A stretch of DNA of 64,000 bases from Saccharopolyspora ipomoeae (GCF_029952525.1 NZ_JASAOF010000002.1:248001-312000); one strand, 5' to 3'; positions 25,591-35,487 are shown, counted from the first letter of the stretch. A program made the numbers and translations. Notes: generated by a model from the letters alone, not told the origin.

Positions 25591-26316
25591 ATGGTGATCG
25601 AACTGCGCGATCGGGGCGAGATCGAGGCGCTGGCCAGGACCGGATCGGTGGTCGCCGCCGTGCTGCGGGCGGTCGGTGCGCACGCCACTCCCGGTACGAG
25701 CTTGGGGGAACTGGACGAGATCGCCCGCGACGCCGCCGACCGGTACGGCGCGCGGCCGGTTCAGGGGCGGGTGATCACCACCTCGCTCAACGACGAGATC
25801 ACCGGCGGTGTCGCCGACGCTCGCGTCCTGGCCGACGGCGACCTGCTCAGCGTCGCCGCGACGCTGGACAAGCAGGGCTGGTTCGCCCGCGCGGCCACCA
25901 CCGTGCCGGTGGGCACGGTCGAGGAGGACGACCGGCTGCTGCTCGCCGCCACCCGCCAAGCCCTGGCCGACGGCATCGCCGCCGCCAAGCCCGGAGCGCG
26001 CCTGGGCGATGTCTCCCGCGCGATCGGCCTCGTCGCCCGCAGCAACGGCTACGGCATCCCACCCCTGGGCGGTCACGGCCTGGGCCGTCAACCCCGCCAA
26101 GAGCCCGCCGTCGCCAACGACGGCCACCCCGGCCAGGGGCTCCCGCTGCGCCCGGGTCTGGTGTTCAGCCTCGAACCGATCTTCACCGCAGGCGGTCTCG
26201 ACCACCTCAACACCGACCACCACCCCCTCCTGCGCACCACCGACGAATCCCGAGCGGCCCACACCGGCCACACCCTGGCCATCACCCACACCGGCCCCCG
26301 CGTCCTCACCGCGTGA
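25591..26316 (+). CDS. M24 (methionine aminopeptidase) fold protein lacking most metal ligands
   Basis: 241 residues from ATG at 25591. The whole pitta-bread fold aligns to MetAP I: LRDRGEIEALARTGSVVAAV, ADGDLLSVAATLDKQGWFAR, GGHGLGRQPRQEPAV, GLVFSLEPIFTAGG and HTLAITHTGPRVLT. Set against E. coli MAP, the ligands His171 (GGHGLG) and Glu204 (SLEP) remain, but Asp97 becomes Ala, Asp108 becomes Arg, Glu235 becomes Gly, and the substrate-contact His79 becomes Gly. A normal two-metal aminopeptidase mechanism is not possible. It could be a binding protein or a metal-free enzyme like creatinase. Adjacent genes give no clear hint. Confidence 0.82.
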   Translation: MVIELRDRGEIEALARTGSVVAAVLRAVGAHATPGTSLGELDEIARDAADRYGARPVQGRVITTSLNDEITGGVADARVLADGDLLSVAATLDKQGWFARAATTVPVGTVEEDDRLLLAATRQALADGIAAAKPGARLGDVSRAIGLVARSNGYGIPPLGGHGLGRQPRQEPAVANDGHPGQGLPLRPGLVFSLEPIFTAGGLDHLNTDHHPLLRTTDESRAAHTGHTLAITHTGPRVLTA

Positions 26317-26384
26317 CGGCAGCGGCGGGCGGGTGCCGGTGAGCGGCTCGATGAGCTGTCCCCGCCGAACCCGCCCCGACCGCG

Positions 26385-27305
26385 CTAGTCGACGGTGAGG
26401 ACGACTTTGCCGAGGTTGGTTCCGGACTCGAGGGTTTCGTGAGCCCGGGCTGCTTCGGTCAGGGGGATCTGGTCGTGGACGCGGGTGCGCAGACGTCCTT
26501 GGCGGTGCTGGTCCCAGAGTTCGTCGCGCCAGTAGGCGTGCAGGGACGGTTTCGGGGGTGCGCCCATGCGGAAGCCGGTGGCCGAGGCGCCGCGCAGCAC
26601 CAGCTCGCGCGAGGAGATCGGGCCGGGTTGGCCTGCGAAGGTCACCAGCCTGCCTCCGGGGCCCAGGGCGCGGACGGTGCGGCTCAGCAGGTCGCCGCCG
26701 ACGGCGTCGAGGACCACCTCCACCGGATCGCCCCAGTCGTGGTCGGCGTAGTCGACGACGCGCTCGGCGCCGAGGTTGGTGAGGTGGGCGCGTTTGTCGG
26801 CGGCGTTGCTGACCGCGGCGACCACGCGGGCGCCGCACCCGCGGGCGATCTGGACGGCCATGGTGCCCACCGCGCCGGCCGCGGCGGTGATCAGGACCGT
26901 TTCGCCGTGGCCGAGCATGCCCGTCGCGCAGGCCTGGCGGGCGATGAGACCGCTGCGCACCAGTGCGATCGCGGTGGTGGCGTCGGCGTGGTCGGGGATG
27001 GGGGACGCCAGGGGTTCGGCGAGCAGGGCCAGTTCGGCGTAGGCGTGCTCGAAGCACAGTCCGGTGACTCGCTGGCCCAGGCGGAAACCGCGCACACCCG
27101 GCCCGAGGGCGTGGACGGTGCCGGCGATTTCTCCGGCCAGCGGGGCGGGTTCGGGTCCTTCGCGGACCCGGCGCACCGTGGGCAGGGTGACGCCGATGGC
27201 TTCGCAGGCCACCAGCAGCTGGCCCGGTCCGGGTTCGGGGACGGGGGCGTTCTCGACGAACAGGACCTCGGGTCCGCCGTGGACGACGTGGTTGACGCGG
27301 CGCAT
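26385..27305 (-). CDS. Zinc-independent alcohol dehydrogenase / quinone oxidoreductase (MDR)
   Basis: 306 residues, ATG at 27305 with GGAGG upstream. MDR fold: GPEVLFVENAPVPEPGPGQL, PLAGEIAGTVHALGPGVRGF, and Rossmann motif ITAAAGAVGTMAVQIARGCG then ERVVDYADHDW. No catalytic zinc Cys/His set, so it belongs to the QOR group that reduces quinones or enones with NADPH. The bases AGTAGGAGCACC and CGTTGG...CCAACG lie between it and the divergent MarR gene, a common layout for an electrophile-responsive reductase. Confidence 0.9.
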   Translation of the reverse strand: MRRVNHVVHGGPEVLFVENAPVPEPGPGQLLVACEAIGVTLPTVRRVREGPEPAPLAGEIAGTVHALGPGVRGFRLGQRVTGLCFEHAYAELALLAEPLASPIPDHADATTAIALVRSGLIARQACATGMLGHGETVLITAAAGAVGTMAVQIARGCGARVVAAVSNAADKRAHLTNLGAERVVDYADHDWGDPVEVVLDAVGGDLLSRTVRALGPGGRLVTFAGQPGPISSRELVLRGASATGFRMGAPPKPSLHAYWRDELWDQHRQGRLRTRVHDQIPLTEAARAHETLESGTNLGKVVLTVD

Positions 27306-27363
27306 GACGCTGCCTCCTCCAATTCGATGGGTTCACCAACGAAGTGGAGAGTAGGAGCACCAC

Positions 27364-27380
27364 CGTTGGGTGGTCCAACG
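27364..27380. promoter_or_regulatory. MarR-type operator candidate
   Basis: CGTTGG-GTGGT-CCAACG, perfect six-base arms, lies 22 bases before the marR start and 59 bases before the divergent reductase start. A related half-site (CCAACGAAG) occurs at 27336-27344. Size and position suit a MarR dimer controlling both genes. Confidence 0.6.
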
Positions 27381-27401
27381 ATTTTTCGCTAGGGTGCCCG
27401 C

Positions 27402-27857
27402 GTGACCGACCGCGCCCTGCAGCACATCCAGTCCCTGCCCAGCTGGCTGACCGGACGCGTCGCCGCCCGCGGCCGCGAACTCCTCGCCCACGCCCTGGCA
27501 GGCGAAGGACTGCGGCTGAGCCACTACGCCGTGCTCGCGGCCGTCGCCGAGCACGGCCCCACCGCCCAGGCCGAGCTGGTGCGGCGCCTGGAGATCGACC
27601 GCAAGGACGTCGTCGGCCTGCTCAACGACCTCCAAGCCCGCCACCTCGTGCAACGCAGACCCGACCCGGCCGACGGCCGCAAGAACGCCGTGTCGGTCAC
27701 CGACGAGGGCAGGGCCACCCTGCAGCGCTGCGCCGCGCTGGCCGAGCAGGCCAACCAGCAGCTGCTGGCACCCCTGAGCGCCACCGAGCGCGAACTGCTC
27801 ATCACCCTGCTGGCCCGCCTGCAGCGCGCCGACCAACCGGGTGATCAGTGCCAGTAG
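27402..27857 (+). CDS. MarR family regulator
   Basis: 151 residues from GTG at 27402. Winged helix: LRLSHYAVLAAVAEHGPTAQ, ELVRRLEIDRKDVVGLLNDL, and the wing RRPDPADGRKNAVSVTDEGR with the conserved Asp-Gly-Arg. It is divergent from the quinone reductase gene and likely represses it through the palindrome at 27364-27380. Its stop overlaps the convergent MtnA-like gene by 13 bases. Confidence 0.9.
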   Translation: MTDRALQHIQSLPSWLTGRVAARGRELLAHALAGEGLRLSHYAVLAAVAEHGPTAQAELVRRLEIDRKDVVGLLNDLQARHLVQRRPDPADGRKNAVSVTDEGRATLQRCAALAEQANQQLLAPLSATERELLITLLARLQRADQPGDQCQ

Positions 27858-28849
27858 GTGTGCAGCCGCTCGGGCGTGAACGCGCCCTTGTCGGTGACCA
27901 CGGTGCTCACCAGGTGCGGATCGGTGACGTCGAAGGCCGGGTAGAGGCCGGTGACCTTGTCGCTGGCGCTGCGCCGCCCCAGCGTGTGCAGGACCTCGTC
28001 GCCGTCGCGGAACTCGATCGGCACCTGCGCCCCCGTCGCGGTCTCCGGATCCGGGCCGTGGCACAGCGCGTGGAAGGGCACGTCGAAGGCGCGCGCGGCC
28101 ACCGCCAGGCCCAACGTGCCCACCTTGTTGATCACCGAGCCGTCCATGCTGACCCGGTCCGAGGCCGTCACCAGCGCGTCCACCCGGCCCTCGCGCATCA
28201 GCGACGCGGGCATGCCGTCGGTGACCAGCGTGACCGGCACCCCCATCTCGGCCAGGGACTCGGCGGTCAACCGCGCGCCCTGCAGGTAGGGGCGGGTCTC
28301 GGTGCACACGAACTCCGGACACCCACCCCGCTCCAGCAGCGCCTCCACCAACCCCAGCAGGTACAGATCGCCCCAGCAGTGGGTCAGCACCCGGGCACCC
28401 TCGCCGAGCAGCTGCGCGCCCGCCCGGCCCATCCGCCGGCACCGCTCCCGGTAATCGGCGTCCCCGGCACGAGCGCCCTCCACGGCCGCCGCGGCGACGT
28501 CCTCGCGCCCGGCCACGGCATCCAGCACGAACGCCGCGGCCTTGCGCGGCTGATCATTGGTCGGACGGGTCGCGATCAACCGGCTCGCCGCGGCCGACAC
28601 CCGCTCCCGCGCCACCTCAGGCGCACACCCCCGCGCGTCGCGCGCGGCCAGCGCCAACCCCCACAGCACCGCGAAGTACGGGCCCGAGGACTGGGTCACC
28701 ATCTCCTCGATCGCCCGCGCCACCTCCTCCACGGTGCGGGCGTGCACCCACCGGCGCTCGAACGGGAACACCCGCCGATCCAGGATGTGCACGCCGTCGT
28801 CATCGAAGCGGACGCTGTCGGCGAGAACGGGGGTGACTGGAGACGACAT
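27845..28849 (-). CDS. MtnA / eIF-2B alpha-like sugar-phosphate isomerase
   Basis: 334 residues from ATG at 28849 (AAGGA six bases upstream); an ATG at 28861 is also in frame. It has the eIF2B/MtnA fold with the two catalytic features of the isomerases: Cys in ARVLTHCWGDLYLLG and Asp in ASDRVSMDGSVINKVGTLGLAV. MtnA converts methylthioribose-1-phosphate to methylthioribulose-1-phosphate in methionine salvage; relatives act on ribose-1,5-bisphosphate. No other salvage gene is adjacent and the NAGALAT motif of classical MtnA is replaced by WGDLYLL, so the substrate is open. Confidence 0.82.
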   Translation of the reverse strand: MSSPVTPVLADSVRFDDDGVHILDRRVFPFERRWVHARTVEEVARAIEEMVTQSSGPYFAVLWGLALAARDARGCAPEVARERVSAAASRLIATRPTNDQPRKAAAFVLDAVAGREDVAAAAVEGARAGDADYRERCRRMGRAGAQLLGEGARVLTHCWGDLYLLGLVEALLERGGCPEFVCTETRPYLQGARLTAESLAEMGVPVTLVTDGMPASLMREGRVDALVTASDRVSMDGSVINKVGTLGLAVAARAFDVPFHALCHGPDPETATGAQVPIEFRDGDEVLHTLGRRSASDKVTGLYPAFDVTDPHLVSTVVTDKGAFTPERLHTYWH

Positions 28850-29051
28850 CGCATCCTTCATCGAGCGAGAACCGGCACGGGCACCGGTGAGCCTAACCAG
28901 CCCGCCTCGCACGCCCCGGCCCCCACCAACTCGTTTGCTAAGCTCACGACACCGCGTTGATCGCCGCACACGCAGGCTTGATCACCCGAGGCCCCGCGAC
29001 ACCCGCGCCCCTCACCCGGCACCACCCGGCGCAGCCAGAAGGACACCGCAG

Positions 29052-29858
29052 TTGACCCACCCCCGCCCCGCCGACACCGGCCCCGTGCTGCGCGCCACCG
29101 ACGTCGACGTCGTGCGCGAGGGCACCCACCTGCTCCGCTCGGTGTCGATCGACGTCCACCCCGGCCAGCACTGGGCCCTGCTCGGCGCCAACGGCGCGGG
29201 CAAATCCACCCTGCTCAACCTGCTGGGCGCCCACGGCCACCCCACCCGAGGCAGCGTGGAGGTCCTCGGACACCGCCTCGGCGCCGTGGACATGCGCGCG
29301 CTGCGCAGCCTCGTCGGCCACATCAACCCCCGCCACCCGCTCCGAAGCCCCCTGACCGTGCGCCAAGTCGTGCTCACCGGGCTGACCAACACCACCGAAC
29401 CCGTCCCGCGCTGGCAACCCACCGACGACGAAACCACCCGCGCCGAACGGCTCATCAGCGTCCTGGGCATCGCCGAACGCGACCAGGCCCGCTGGGACAC
29501 CCTGTCCCAAGGCGAACGCGGCCGAGTCCTCATCGCCCGCGCCCTGATGCCCCAACCGCGGCTGCTGCTGCTCGACGAACCCGCCACCGGCCTCGACCTG
29601 GCCGCCCGCGAACAACTCCTCACCAGCCTCGACCAGCTCCGCCACGACCACCCCGACCTGGCCACCGTGCTGGTCACCCACCACCTCGAAGAACTGCCCA
29701 CCGGCACCACCCACGCCCTGCTGCTGCGCGAAGGCACCACCCTGGCCCGAGGACCCGTCGATCAGGTGCTCACCAGCGACCACGTCAGCAAGTGCTTCAA
29801 CCACCCCGTGCACCTGGCTCGCGACCACGGCCGCTGGCACGTCCGCGCCCGAACCTGA
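29052..29858 (+). CDS. ABC transporter ATP-binding protein (stand-alone)
   Basis: 268 residues from TTG at 29052 with GAAGGA seven bases upstream. Walker A LLGANGAGKSTLL, signature LSQGERGRVLIARAL, Walker B LLLLDEPATGLDLAA and H-loop VLVTHHLEELP are complete. The sequence resembles the YlmA/ModF-like group of single ATPases and metal-importer ATPases. No permease or binding protein is adjacent, so the partner and cargo are unknown. It is divergent from the MtnA-like gene and ends in a strong hairpin. Confidence 0.88.
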   Translation: MTHPRPADTGPVLRATDVDVVREGTHLLRSVSIDVHPGQHWALLGANGAGKSTLLNLLGAHGHPTRGSVEVLGHRLGAVDMRALRSLVGHINPRHPLRSPLTVRQVVLTGLTNTTEPVPRWQPTDDETTRAERLISVLGIAERDQARWDTLSQGERGRVLIARALMPQPRLLLLDEPATGLDLAAREQLLTSLDQLRHDHPDLATVLVTHHLEELPTGTTHALLLREGTTLARGPVDQVLTSDHVSKCFNHPVHLARDHGRWHVRART

Positions 29859-29880
29859 AAAGCCCTGCGCACGAAAAGGA

Positions 29881-29935
29881 CGGTGGTCCTGGCACGGGCG
29901 CAGGATGCAGGTCTGCGCCCGTGCCAGGACCACCG
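29881..29935. terminator. Perfect 23-bp hairpin terminator
   Basis: CGGTGGTCCTGGCACGGGCG plus CAG (29881-29903) pairs perfectly with 29913-29935 around a nine-base loop. It lies 22 bases after the ABC ATPase stop and 23 bases after the Pro/Gln-rich gene stop on the other strand, serving both. Confidence 0.88.
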
Positions 29936-29958
29936 CCGGACCCGGGTGGAGAAGAGCT

Positions 29959-30819
29959 CTAGCGGCGCTTCTTCGGCGGGTCCTTGCGCAGCAGGTCCGG
30001 TCCGATGATCCGGCGCACCACGCGCCGCATCAAACCGCGCTTGCGCGGAGCCGCCGCCGGCTTGCCGCCCACCGCGGGCTGCGGACCCGTCAACGCCGCA
30101 GGTGAAGCCGCCGACACCTCGGGGTTGAGGCGCTTGGCGAACTCCGGCTGCTCATCGCGGATCGCGGGAATGTAGGGCTGGGTGACCTCGACGTGCTCGG
30201 GCACCGGCGGCGGAGCCAACGGCAGGCCCGCCATCTCCGGGCCACCACCCATCGGCGGCTGCGGCGGCATCCCGGGCTGCGACATCGACGGCTGCGACAT
30301 CGGGGGCTGGGGGGACGGGGGGATCGAGGGCATCGACGCCGGCTCGTCGGCGTAGAAGGCCTGGAAGGCCGTGTCACCGGCGATCGCGTCCTGACCCGCC
30401 TCGGGGGAGCGGGACGGGTAGCCACCGGGATCGAGGGCCTCGGCGAAGGTCGTGCCCTGCGACATCGCCGTGCTCGGACGGGGCGGCAACGACCCCTGCG
30501 ACGGCTGATCGAACTGCGGGGCGTCGAACGGGGCCTGGTCGAAAGGGGCTCGGTCGAACTGCTGCTGCGGGGCAGCGGTGCGGAACTCGCCCGCCTGCGG
30601 CGCGGCGGGAACCTCGTCCACCGGGCTCACCTGCCCCACGGGGTTCACGGACTCCGCGGGAGCGACCTGGCCTGCGGTGTTGACCTGGTCCGTGGGGTCC
30701 ACGGGCAGCTGGCCCATGATGCGTGTCGTCGGGGATCCCGGGTCCGGTTGCTGCTGTTGCGCTTCCGAGGGGACCACGGGCTGGAACCACGGTCGAGCAA
30801 GATCGTCTTGAATAGTCAT
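29959..30819 (-). CDS. Pro/Gln-rich disordered protein with basic C-terminal helix
   Basis: 286 residues, ATG at 30819. Residues about 1-235 are low-complexity: PTDQVNTAGQVAPAESVNPV, three FDQ/FDxxPFD repeats, and MSQPSMSQPGMPPQPPM runs. The last 50 residues are strongly basic (KRGLMRRVVRRIIGPDLLRK then DPPKKRR) and could form an amphipathic helix that binds membrane or nucleic acid. No enzyme domain, signal or membrane span. It may be an intracellular scaffold, but I recognise no family. An inverted repeat lies 73 bases upstream. Confidence 0.72.
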   Translation of the reverse strand: MTIQDDLARPWFQPVVPSEAQQQQPDPGSPTTRIMGQLPVDPTDQVNTAGQVAPAESVNPVGQVSPVDEVPAAPQAGEFRTAAPQQQFDRAPFDQAPFDAPQFDQPSQGSLPPRPSTAMSQGTTFAEALDPGGYPSRSPEAGQDAIAGDTAFQAFYADEPASMPSIPPSPQPPMSQPSMSQPGMPPQPPMGGGPEMAGLPLAPPPVPEHVEVTQPYIPAIRDEQPEFAKRLNPEVSAASPAALTGPQPAVGGKPAAAPRKRGLMRRVVRRIIGPDLLRKDPPKKRR

Positions 30820-30891
30820 CCGTATCGACTCTGCGTCAGCAAACGGCCAATGTCACCGGATCGGGGACTTCCCTTCCGGCGGAGCAGACCC

Positions 30892-30910
30892 TACCGGTCA
30901 CGGACCGGTA
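30892..30910. promoter_or_regulatory. TACCGGT-N5-ACCGGTA inverted repeat
   Basis: Perfect seven-base arms around CACGG, 73 bases before the start of the Pro/Gln-rich gene and 34 bases after the mug stop (both - strand). It may be an operator for the first or a weak terminator for the second; the short stem favours an operator. Confidence 0.4.
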
Positions 30911-30943
30911 AAGGACACCCCCGTGTTCCCTAACCCACGGCCC

Positions 30944-31516
30944 TCATCCGCACCGGCACTCGTCATCGGCCATGACCGCTTGCCTGAGCTGCCCGAACTC
31001 CGCCGCCAGCGTCGCCGCCGACCAATGCGCGTTCAGGCCACTGGGATTGGGCAACACCCACACCCCGGCCTCACCGATCGTCCGATCTTGCCTACCGAAC
31101 GTGGCGCGCTTGGCTCCGAACGCCGCCCGGTAGGCGGTGATGCCCACGACCGCCACCCACTGCGGCCGGTACCGCGCGACCTTCTGCGCCAGCACCTCGG
31201 CCCCGGCCGCGAGTTCGTCGTCGGAGAGATCGGCGGCCTTCGCGCTCGCCCGCGAGACCAGGTTCGTGATGCCCAAACCCAGCCCCAGCAGCTCCGATTG
31301 CTCCGAGGGGGCCAGCTCGCGCGGGGTGAAACCGCTGGCGTGCAGCACCGGCCAGAACCGGTTGCCCGGACGCGCGAAGTGAAAACCCGTGGCACCCGAC
31401 CACAAACCCGGGTTGATCCCGCAGAACAGCACCGTCAGATCCGGCGCCAGCACATCCCCGATCGTGGCCCCGCTGGCGGCTTCCAGTTCCTGCGCACTCG
31501 GCCGGTCACCCGACAA
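30944..31516 (-). CDS. mug: G/U mismatch-specific DNA glycosylase (Mug)
   Basis: 190 residues from TTG at 31516, which has GGAGGTAGG upstream; the frame allows earlier GTG starts. Uracil-DNA glycosylase superfamily, Mug branch: active-site TVLFCGINPGLWSGATGFHF, middle HASGFTPRELAPSEQSELL, GITNLVSRASAKAADLS and the late motif WVLPNPSGLNAHWSAATLA. It removes uracil or thymine mispaired with guanine. Stand-alone gene upstream of a long Pro/Gln-rich gene, downstream of argG on the same strand with 160 bases between. Confidence 0.9.
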   Translation of the reverse strand: MSGDRPSAQELEAASGATIGDVLAPDLTVLFCGINPGLWSGATGFHFARPGNRFWPVLHASGFTPRELAPSEQSELLGLGLGITNLVSRASAKAADLSDDELAAGAEVLAQKVARYRPQWVAVVGITAYRAAFGAKRATFGRQDRTIGEAGVWVLPNPSGLNAHWSAATLAAEFGQLRQAVMADDECRCG

Positions 31517-31677
31517 CTGACCTACCTCCCCGTCCCCGGTTGTTCCACGGACCCTAACCACACCACCCGCGGGCCCCGAAGGCAGCGCCCCCGCACGCGC
31601 CACCACCGGGCGCCAATGCGATCATGGCCGCCCGCGCGGTGCGACCCGCGCGAACGGCCATGACGTGAAAACCCAGG

Positions 31678-33124
<1,447 letters not shown>

Positions 33125-33508
33125 ATCCACCCGGGTGGCCCATCGGTGTGAAACCTCACCCCACCCCGGCCCACCAGCCCTTCGACCGCGCGAGCACGGG
33201 CCGGGGCACCCCAACGTCGGCATCGCTGGGGTTCGCCTCGACACTTCGGCCGGAGGGGAGCTCGTGGACGTGGCGGCTTCGAGCCGAAGCCGGTGGTACA
33301 CGCCTGGAACCGCAGCACACCGGTTCGATCTCGACGATCACCGCGAGCGGGCCGCCCGCGAGCGCATGGGGCCCGGCTGGCGCGACACCGTCCTGCCCCG
33401 CCCGGCCGAACTCGCACCCGGCATCGGGTGAGGTCGTGGTGGGCGAGCTCACCGGGTTCCGAGCTGACCCGTGCGGTGGGGTTGGGCAGAATCGGTGGTG
33501 ACGAGGAT
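33125..33508. other. Intergenic region between argG and the guanidine riboswitch
   Basis: Open frames exist on both strands (for example 33105-33431 +) but none has a ribosome site or recognised domain, and their composition is shadow-like. The region must contain the promoter for the riboswitch-gdx transcript; I cannot place it. It may contain a decayed gene. Confidence 0.4.
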
Positions 33509-33549
33509 CCGGACGAGGCGCACCGTACCTGGACATGCAAAGACGGTGC
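33509..33549 (+). ncRNA. Guanidine-III riboswitch (ykkC-III)
   Basis: 41 bases: CCGGACGAGGCGCACCGTACC, then TGGACATGCAA, then AGACGGTGC. Both conserved blocks of the ykkC-III consensus (CCGGACGAGG, CCGTACC and AGACGG) are present with correct spacing. The helix GCACCGT/ACGGTGC keeps pairing where the usual sequence has GCGCCGT/ACGGCGC, a compensatory change. The class binds guanidinium and turns on the gene downstream; here that is gdx, 24 bases later. GGAGGA of the gdx ribosome site lies in the following GCGC-flanked segment. Confidence 0.95.
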
Positions 33550-33572
33550 AGGCGCGGAGGAGCGCGCACGTC

Positions 33573-33887
33573 ATGGCATGGATCGTCCTGATCATCTCCG
33601 GCATGTTCGAAGCCGTCTGGGCCGTGGCCCTGAGCAAGTCCGAAGGCTTCACCCGGCTAGTCCCCTCACTGGTGTTCCTCGCCGGTCTGACCGTCAGCAT
33701 GGGCGGACTGGCCCTGGCGATGCGCACCCTTCCCGCCGGGACCTCGTACGCGGTGTGGGTGGCCATCGGTGCCGTGCTCACGATCGGCTACTCGATGGCG
33801 ACCGGCGACGAATCGATCTCCCCGGTCAAGATCGCCCTGCTGTTGGGGTTGATCACCTGCGTCGTCGGCCTCAAACTCGCCCACTGA
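33573..33887 (+). CDS. gdx: Guanidinium exporter Gdx (SMR family, SugE)
   Basis: 104 residues from ATG at 33573 with GGAGGA upstream. Four membrane helices and the membrane-embedded Glu13 in MAWIVLIISGMFEAVWAVAL. The SugE/Gdx subtype is shown by WAVALSKSEGFTRL and LPAGTSYAVWVAIGAV rather than EmrE-type sequence. It exports guanidinium in exchange for protons as an antiparallel dimer. The guanidine-III riboswitch directly upstream confirms the substrate. The 3' end overlaps the convergent gene by 17 bases. Confidence 0.96.
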   Translation: MAWIVLIISGMFEAVWAVALSKSEGFTRLVPSLVFLAGLTVSMGGLALAMRTLPAGTSYAVWVAIGAVLTIGYSMATGDESISPVKIALLLGLITCVVGLKLAH

Positions 33888-34521
33888 GCCGGTCCCGGGG
33901 CGTGCCGTCCCAGCGCCAGCGGGTCAGCCGCGCACGCCCCGGGGTTTCGGCGCGGCCGGTGCACCACAGCAACGCCGGCCACGGCTCGGCGTCGGTGGGA
34001 GCGTCGGGGAAGAGCCGGTCGAGCACCTTCGCGCACGGCTCCGCCGGCGGCTCCCAATCAAGGCCCAGACCGTCGGTGACGTCGTGGGTGTGCACGAGCG
34101 TTTCCACCACGCCCATCGCCGCGAAACCTTCCGCGTCGGAGACACCGAAGACGTGGTAGGAGCGCAGGTCAGGGCGGGTGGTGCGCACCATCGCCACCAG
34201 CAAGGCGGCCGTGGCCTCCAGGGTCAGCAACAAGCCGTCCGGGCCGGTGTCGGGATCGGCGTGCACCGCGTTGAACGGGCCACCGTCGCGGCGCGGCCGC
34301 CAGAGGAACGGCATCTCGCGGTCCTGCGGCGGGTTCGCGGGGCCCAATTGCACGGCGTAGGAGAACAGGTCGTCGCTGAGGTGCTCGACGGTCTCCCACC
34401 GATCCCACTCCAACGAACCGGCCTTCTCCCGCCACGCCTCGGCAGGCACCTGCCGCAACACAGCCAGCGACAACCGCACCGAGCCGGCCAGGTCCTCGGC
34501 GCTCACCTCGATTCGAGACAT
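33871..34521 (-). CDS. DinB/maleylpyruvate isomerase-fold protein
   Basis: 216 residues, ATG at 34521. The four-helix DinB-like fold is visible as SAEDLAGSVRLSLAVLRQVP, WDRWETVEHLSDDLFSYAVQ and a third helix with VVETLVHTHDVTDGLGLDW, giving His residues at the usual metal positions (EHLSDD, VHTHDV). Members of the mycothiol-dependent maleylpyruvate isomerase family use a metal to activate mycothiol. Substrate unknown. It overlaps gdx convergently by 17 bases, without evident functional link. Confidence 0.75.
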   Translation of the reverse strand: MSRIEVSAEDLAGSVRLSLAVLRQVPAEAWREKAGSLEWDRWETVEHLSDDLFSYAVQLGPANPPQDREMPFLWRPRRDGGPFNAVHADPDTGPDGLLLTLEATAALLVAMVRTTRPDLRSYHVFGVSDAEGFAAMGVVETLVHTHDVTDGLGLDWEPPAEPCAKVLDRLFPDAPTDAEPWPALLWCTGRAETPGRARLTRWRWDGTPRDRLSGRV

Positions 34522-34692
34522 CCCCGGACCCTAGCGCCACCACCTGCGCCGCACCCGCGAATTCTCGCGGCCGTCGTTCTGCCGCAAGGAGTTCTACGGC
34601 CTCGGCGACCTGCCTCTAGCGCAGGTGGAGCGGATCACGGCAGTCGAGAAATTCCGTTGGCCCGGGTTCAGGCCGGCTGCTAGTGATGGGCC

Positions 34693-35487
34693 GTGACTTC
34701 GCTGGCAGCGCTCATCAGAGCTGACACGTACCCGCGTTCGGCCACCTACGACCCGCAGTGGATGGTCGACAACTGCATGGGGCCCAACCCCCTGTGGCTG
34801 CTGGAAGACCTCGTTCGGGACTGCCCCCTCGAACCGGGGATGAAGGTCCTCGACCTCGGGTGCGGACCGGGTATGACCTCGATCTTCCTGGCGCGCGAGT
34901 ACGACGTCGAGGTGTGGGCATCGGAGTTGTGGGTCCCGCCCGAGGACAACGCTGCGCGATTCGACCGGGCGGATGTCGCGGATCGGGTCCACGCGGTGCG
35001 CGCCGAGGCCCATGATCTGCCCTTCGATCCGGAACAGTTCGACGCGATCCTGTCCGTGGGCACCTACCACTACTTCGGCACTGACGACCTCTACGTCGGC
35101 TACATCAGCAAGTTCCTCAAACCGGGTGGGTGGCTGTCGATCGCCGTGCCGTCCCTGCACCGCGAGTTGCGCGAGCTCGGCGGCGTTCCCGCGCACCTGC
35201 GGTCCGGCGCGGGCTGGGAGGTGCTGCCGTTTCACACACCGGAGTGGTGGCGCTTCCAGTGGGAGCAGACCGGCCTGATCGAGGTCACCGCGAGCCGAGC
35301 GCAACCGGAGGGTTGGCTCGATTGGAAACTGTGGTGCGAGGTCTGCGCCGAACACAGCCCCGACGAGCTCGTCAGGAGCGGTTCTCGCGCCACGATCCCC
35401 ATGCTCGACGCCGACCGCGGTCAGCTGCTGACCTTCGCGCAGGTCACCGGACGCCGAACGCAGGCCCCGAGCAGCGGGAGGCAGTGA
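34693..35487 (+). CDS. SAM-dependent methyltransferase
   Basis: 264 residues, GTG at 34693. Class I methyltransferase: motif I MKVLDLGCGPGMTSIFLARE, acidic motif II VWASELWVPP, LPFDPEQFDAILSVGTYHYFG (motif IV) and FLKPGGWLSIAVPSLHREL. The YPRSATYDPQWMVDNCMGPN N-terminus is typical of a widespread group of small-molecule methyltransferases with unknown substrate. No cofactor or pathway neighbours help. It stands alone on this strand. Confidence 0.88.
   Translation: MTSLAALIRADTYPRSATYDPQWMVDNCMGPNPLWLLEDLVRDCPLEPGMKVLDLGCGPGMTSIFLAREYDVEVWASELWVPPEDNAARFDRADVADRVHAVRAEAHDLPFDPEQFDAILSVGTYHYFGTDDLYVGYISKFLKPGGWLSIAVPSLHRELRELGGVPAHLRSGAGWEVLPFHTPEWWRFQWEQTGLIEVTASRAQPEGWLDWKLWCEVCAEHSPDELVRSGSRATIPMLDADRGQLLTFAQVTGRRTQAPSSGRQ

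Noticed and set aside
25333-27378. 681-residue - strand frame covering the M24 gene and part of the reductase
   Set aside because: It joins the anti-frames of two genes; the real products are recognisable in other frames.
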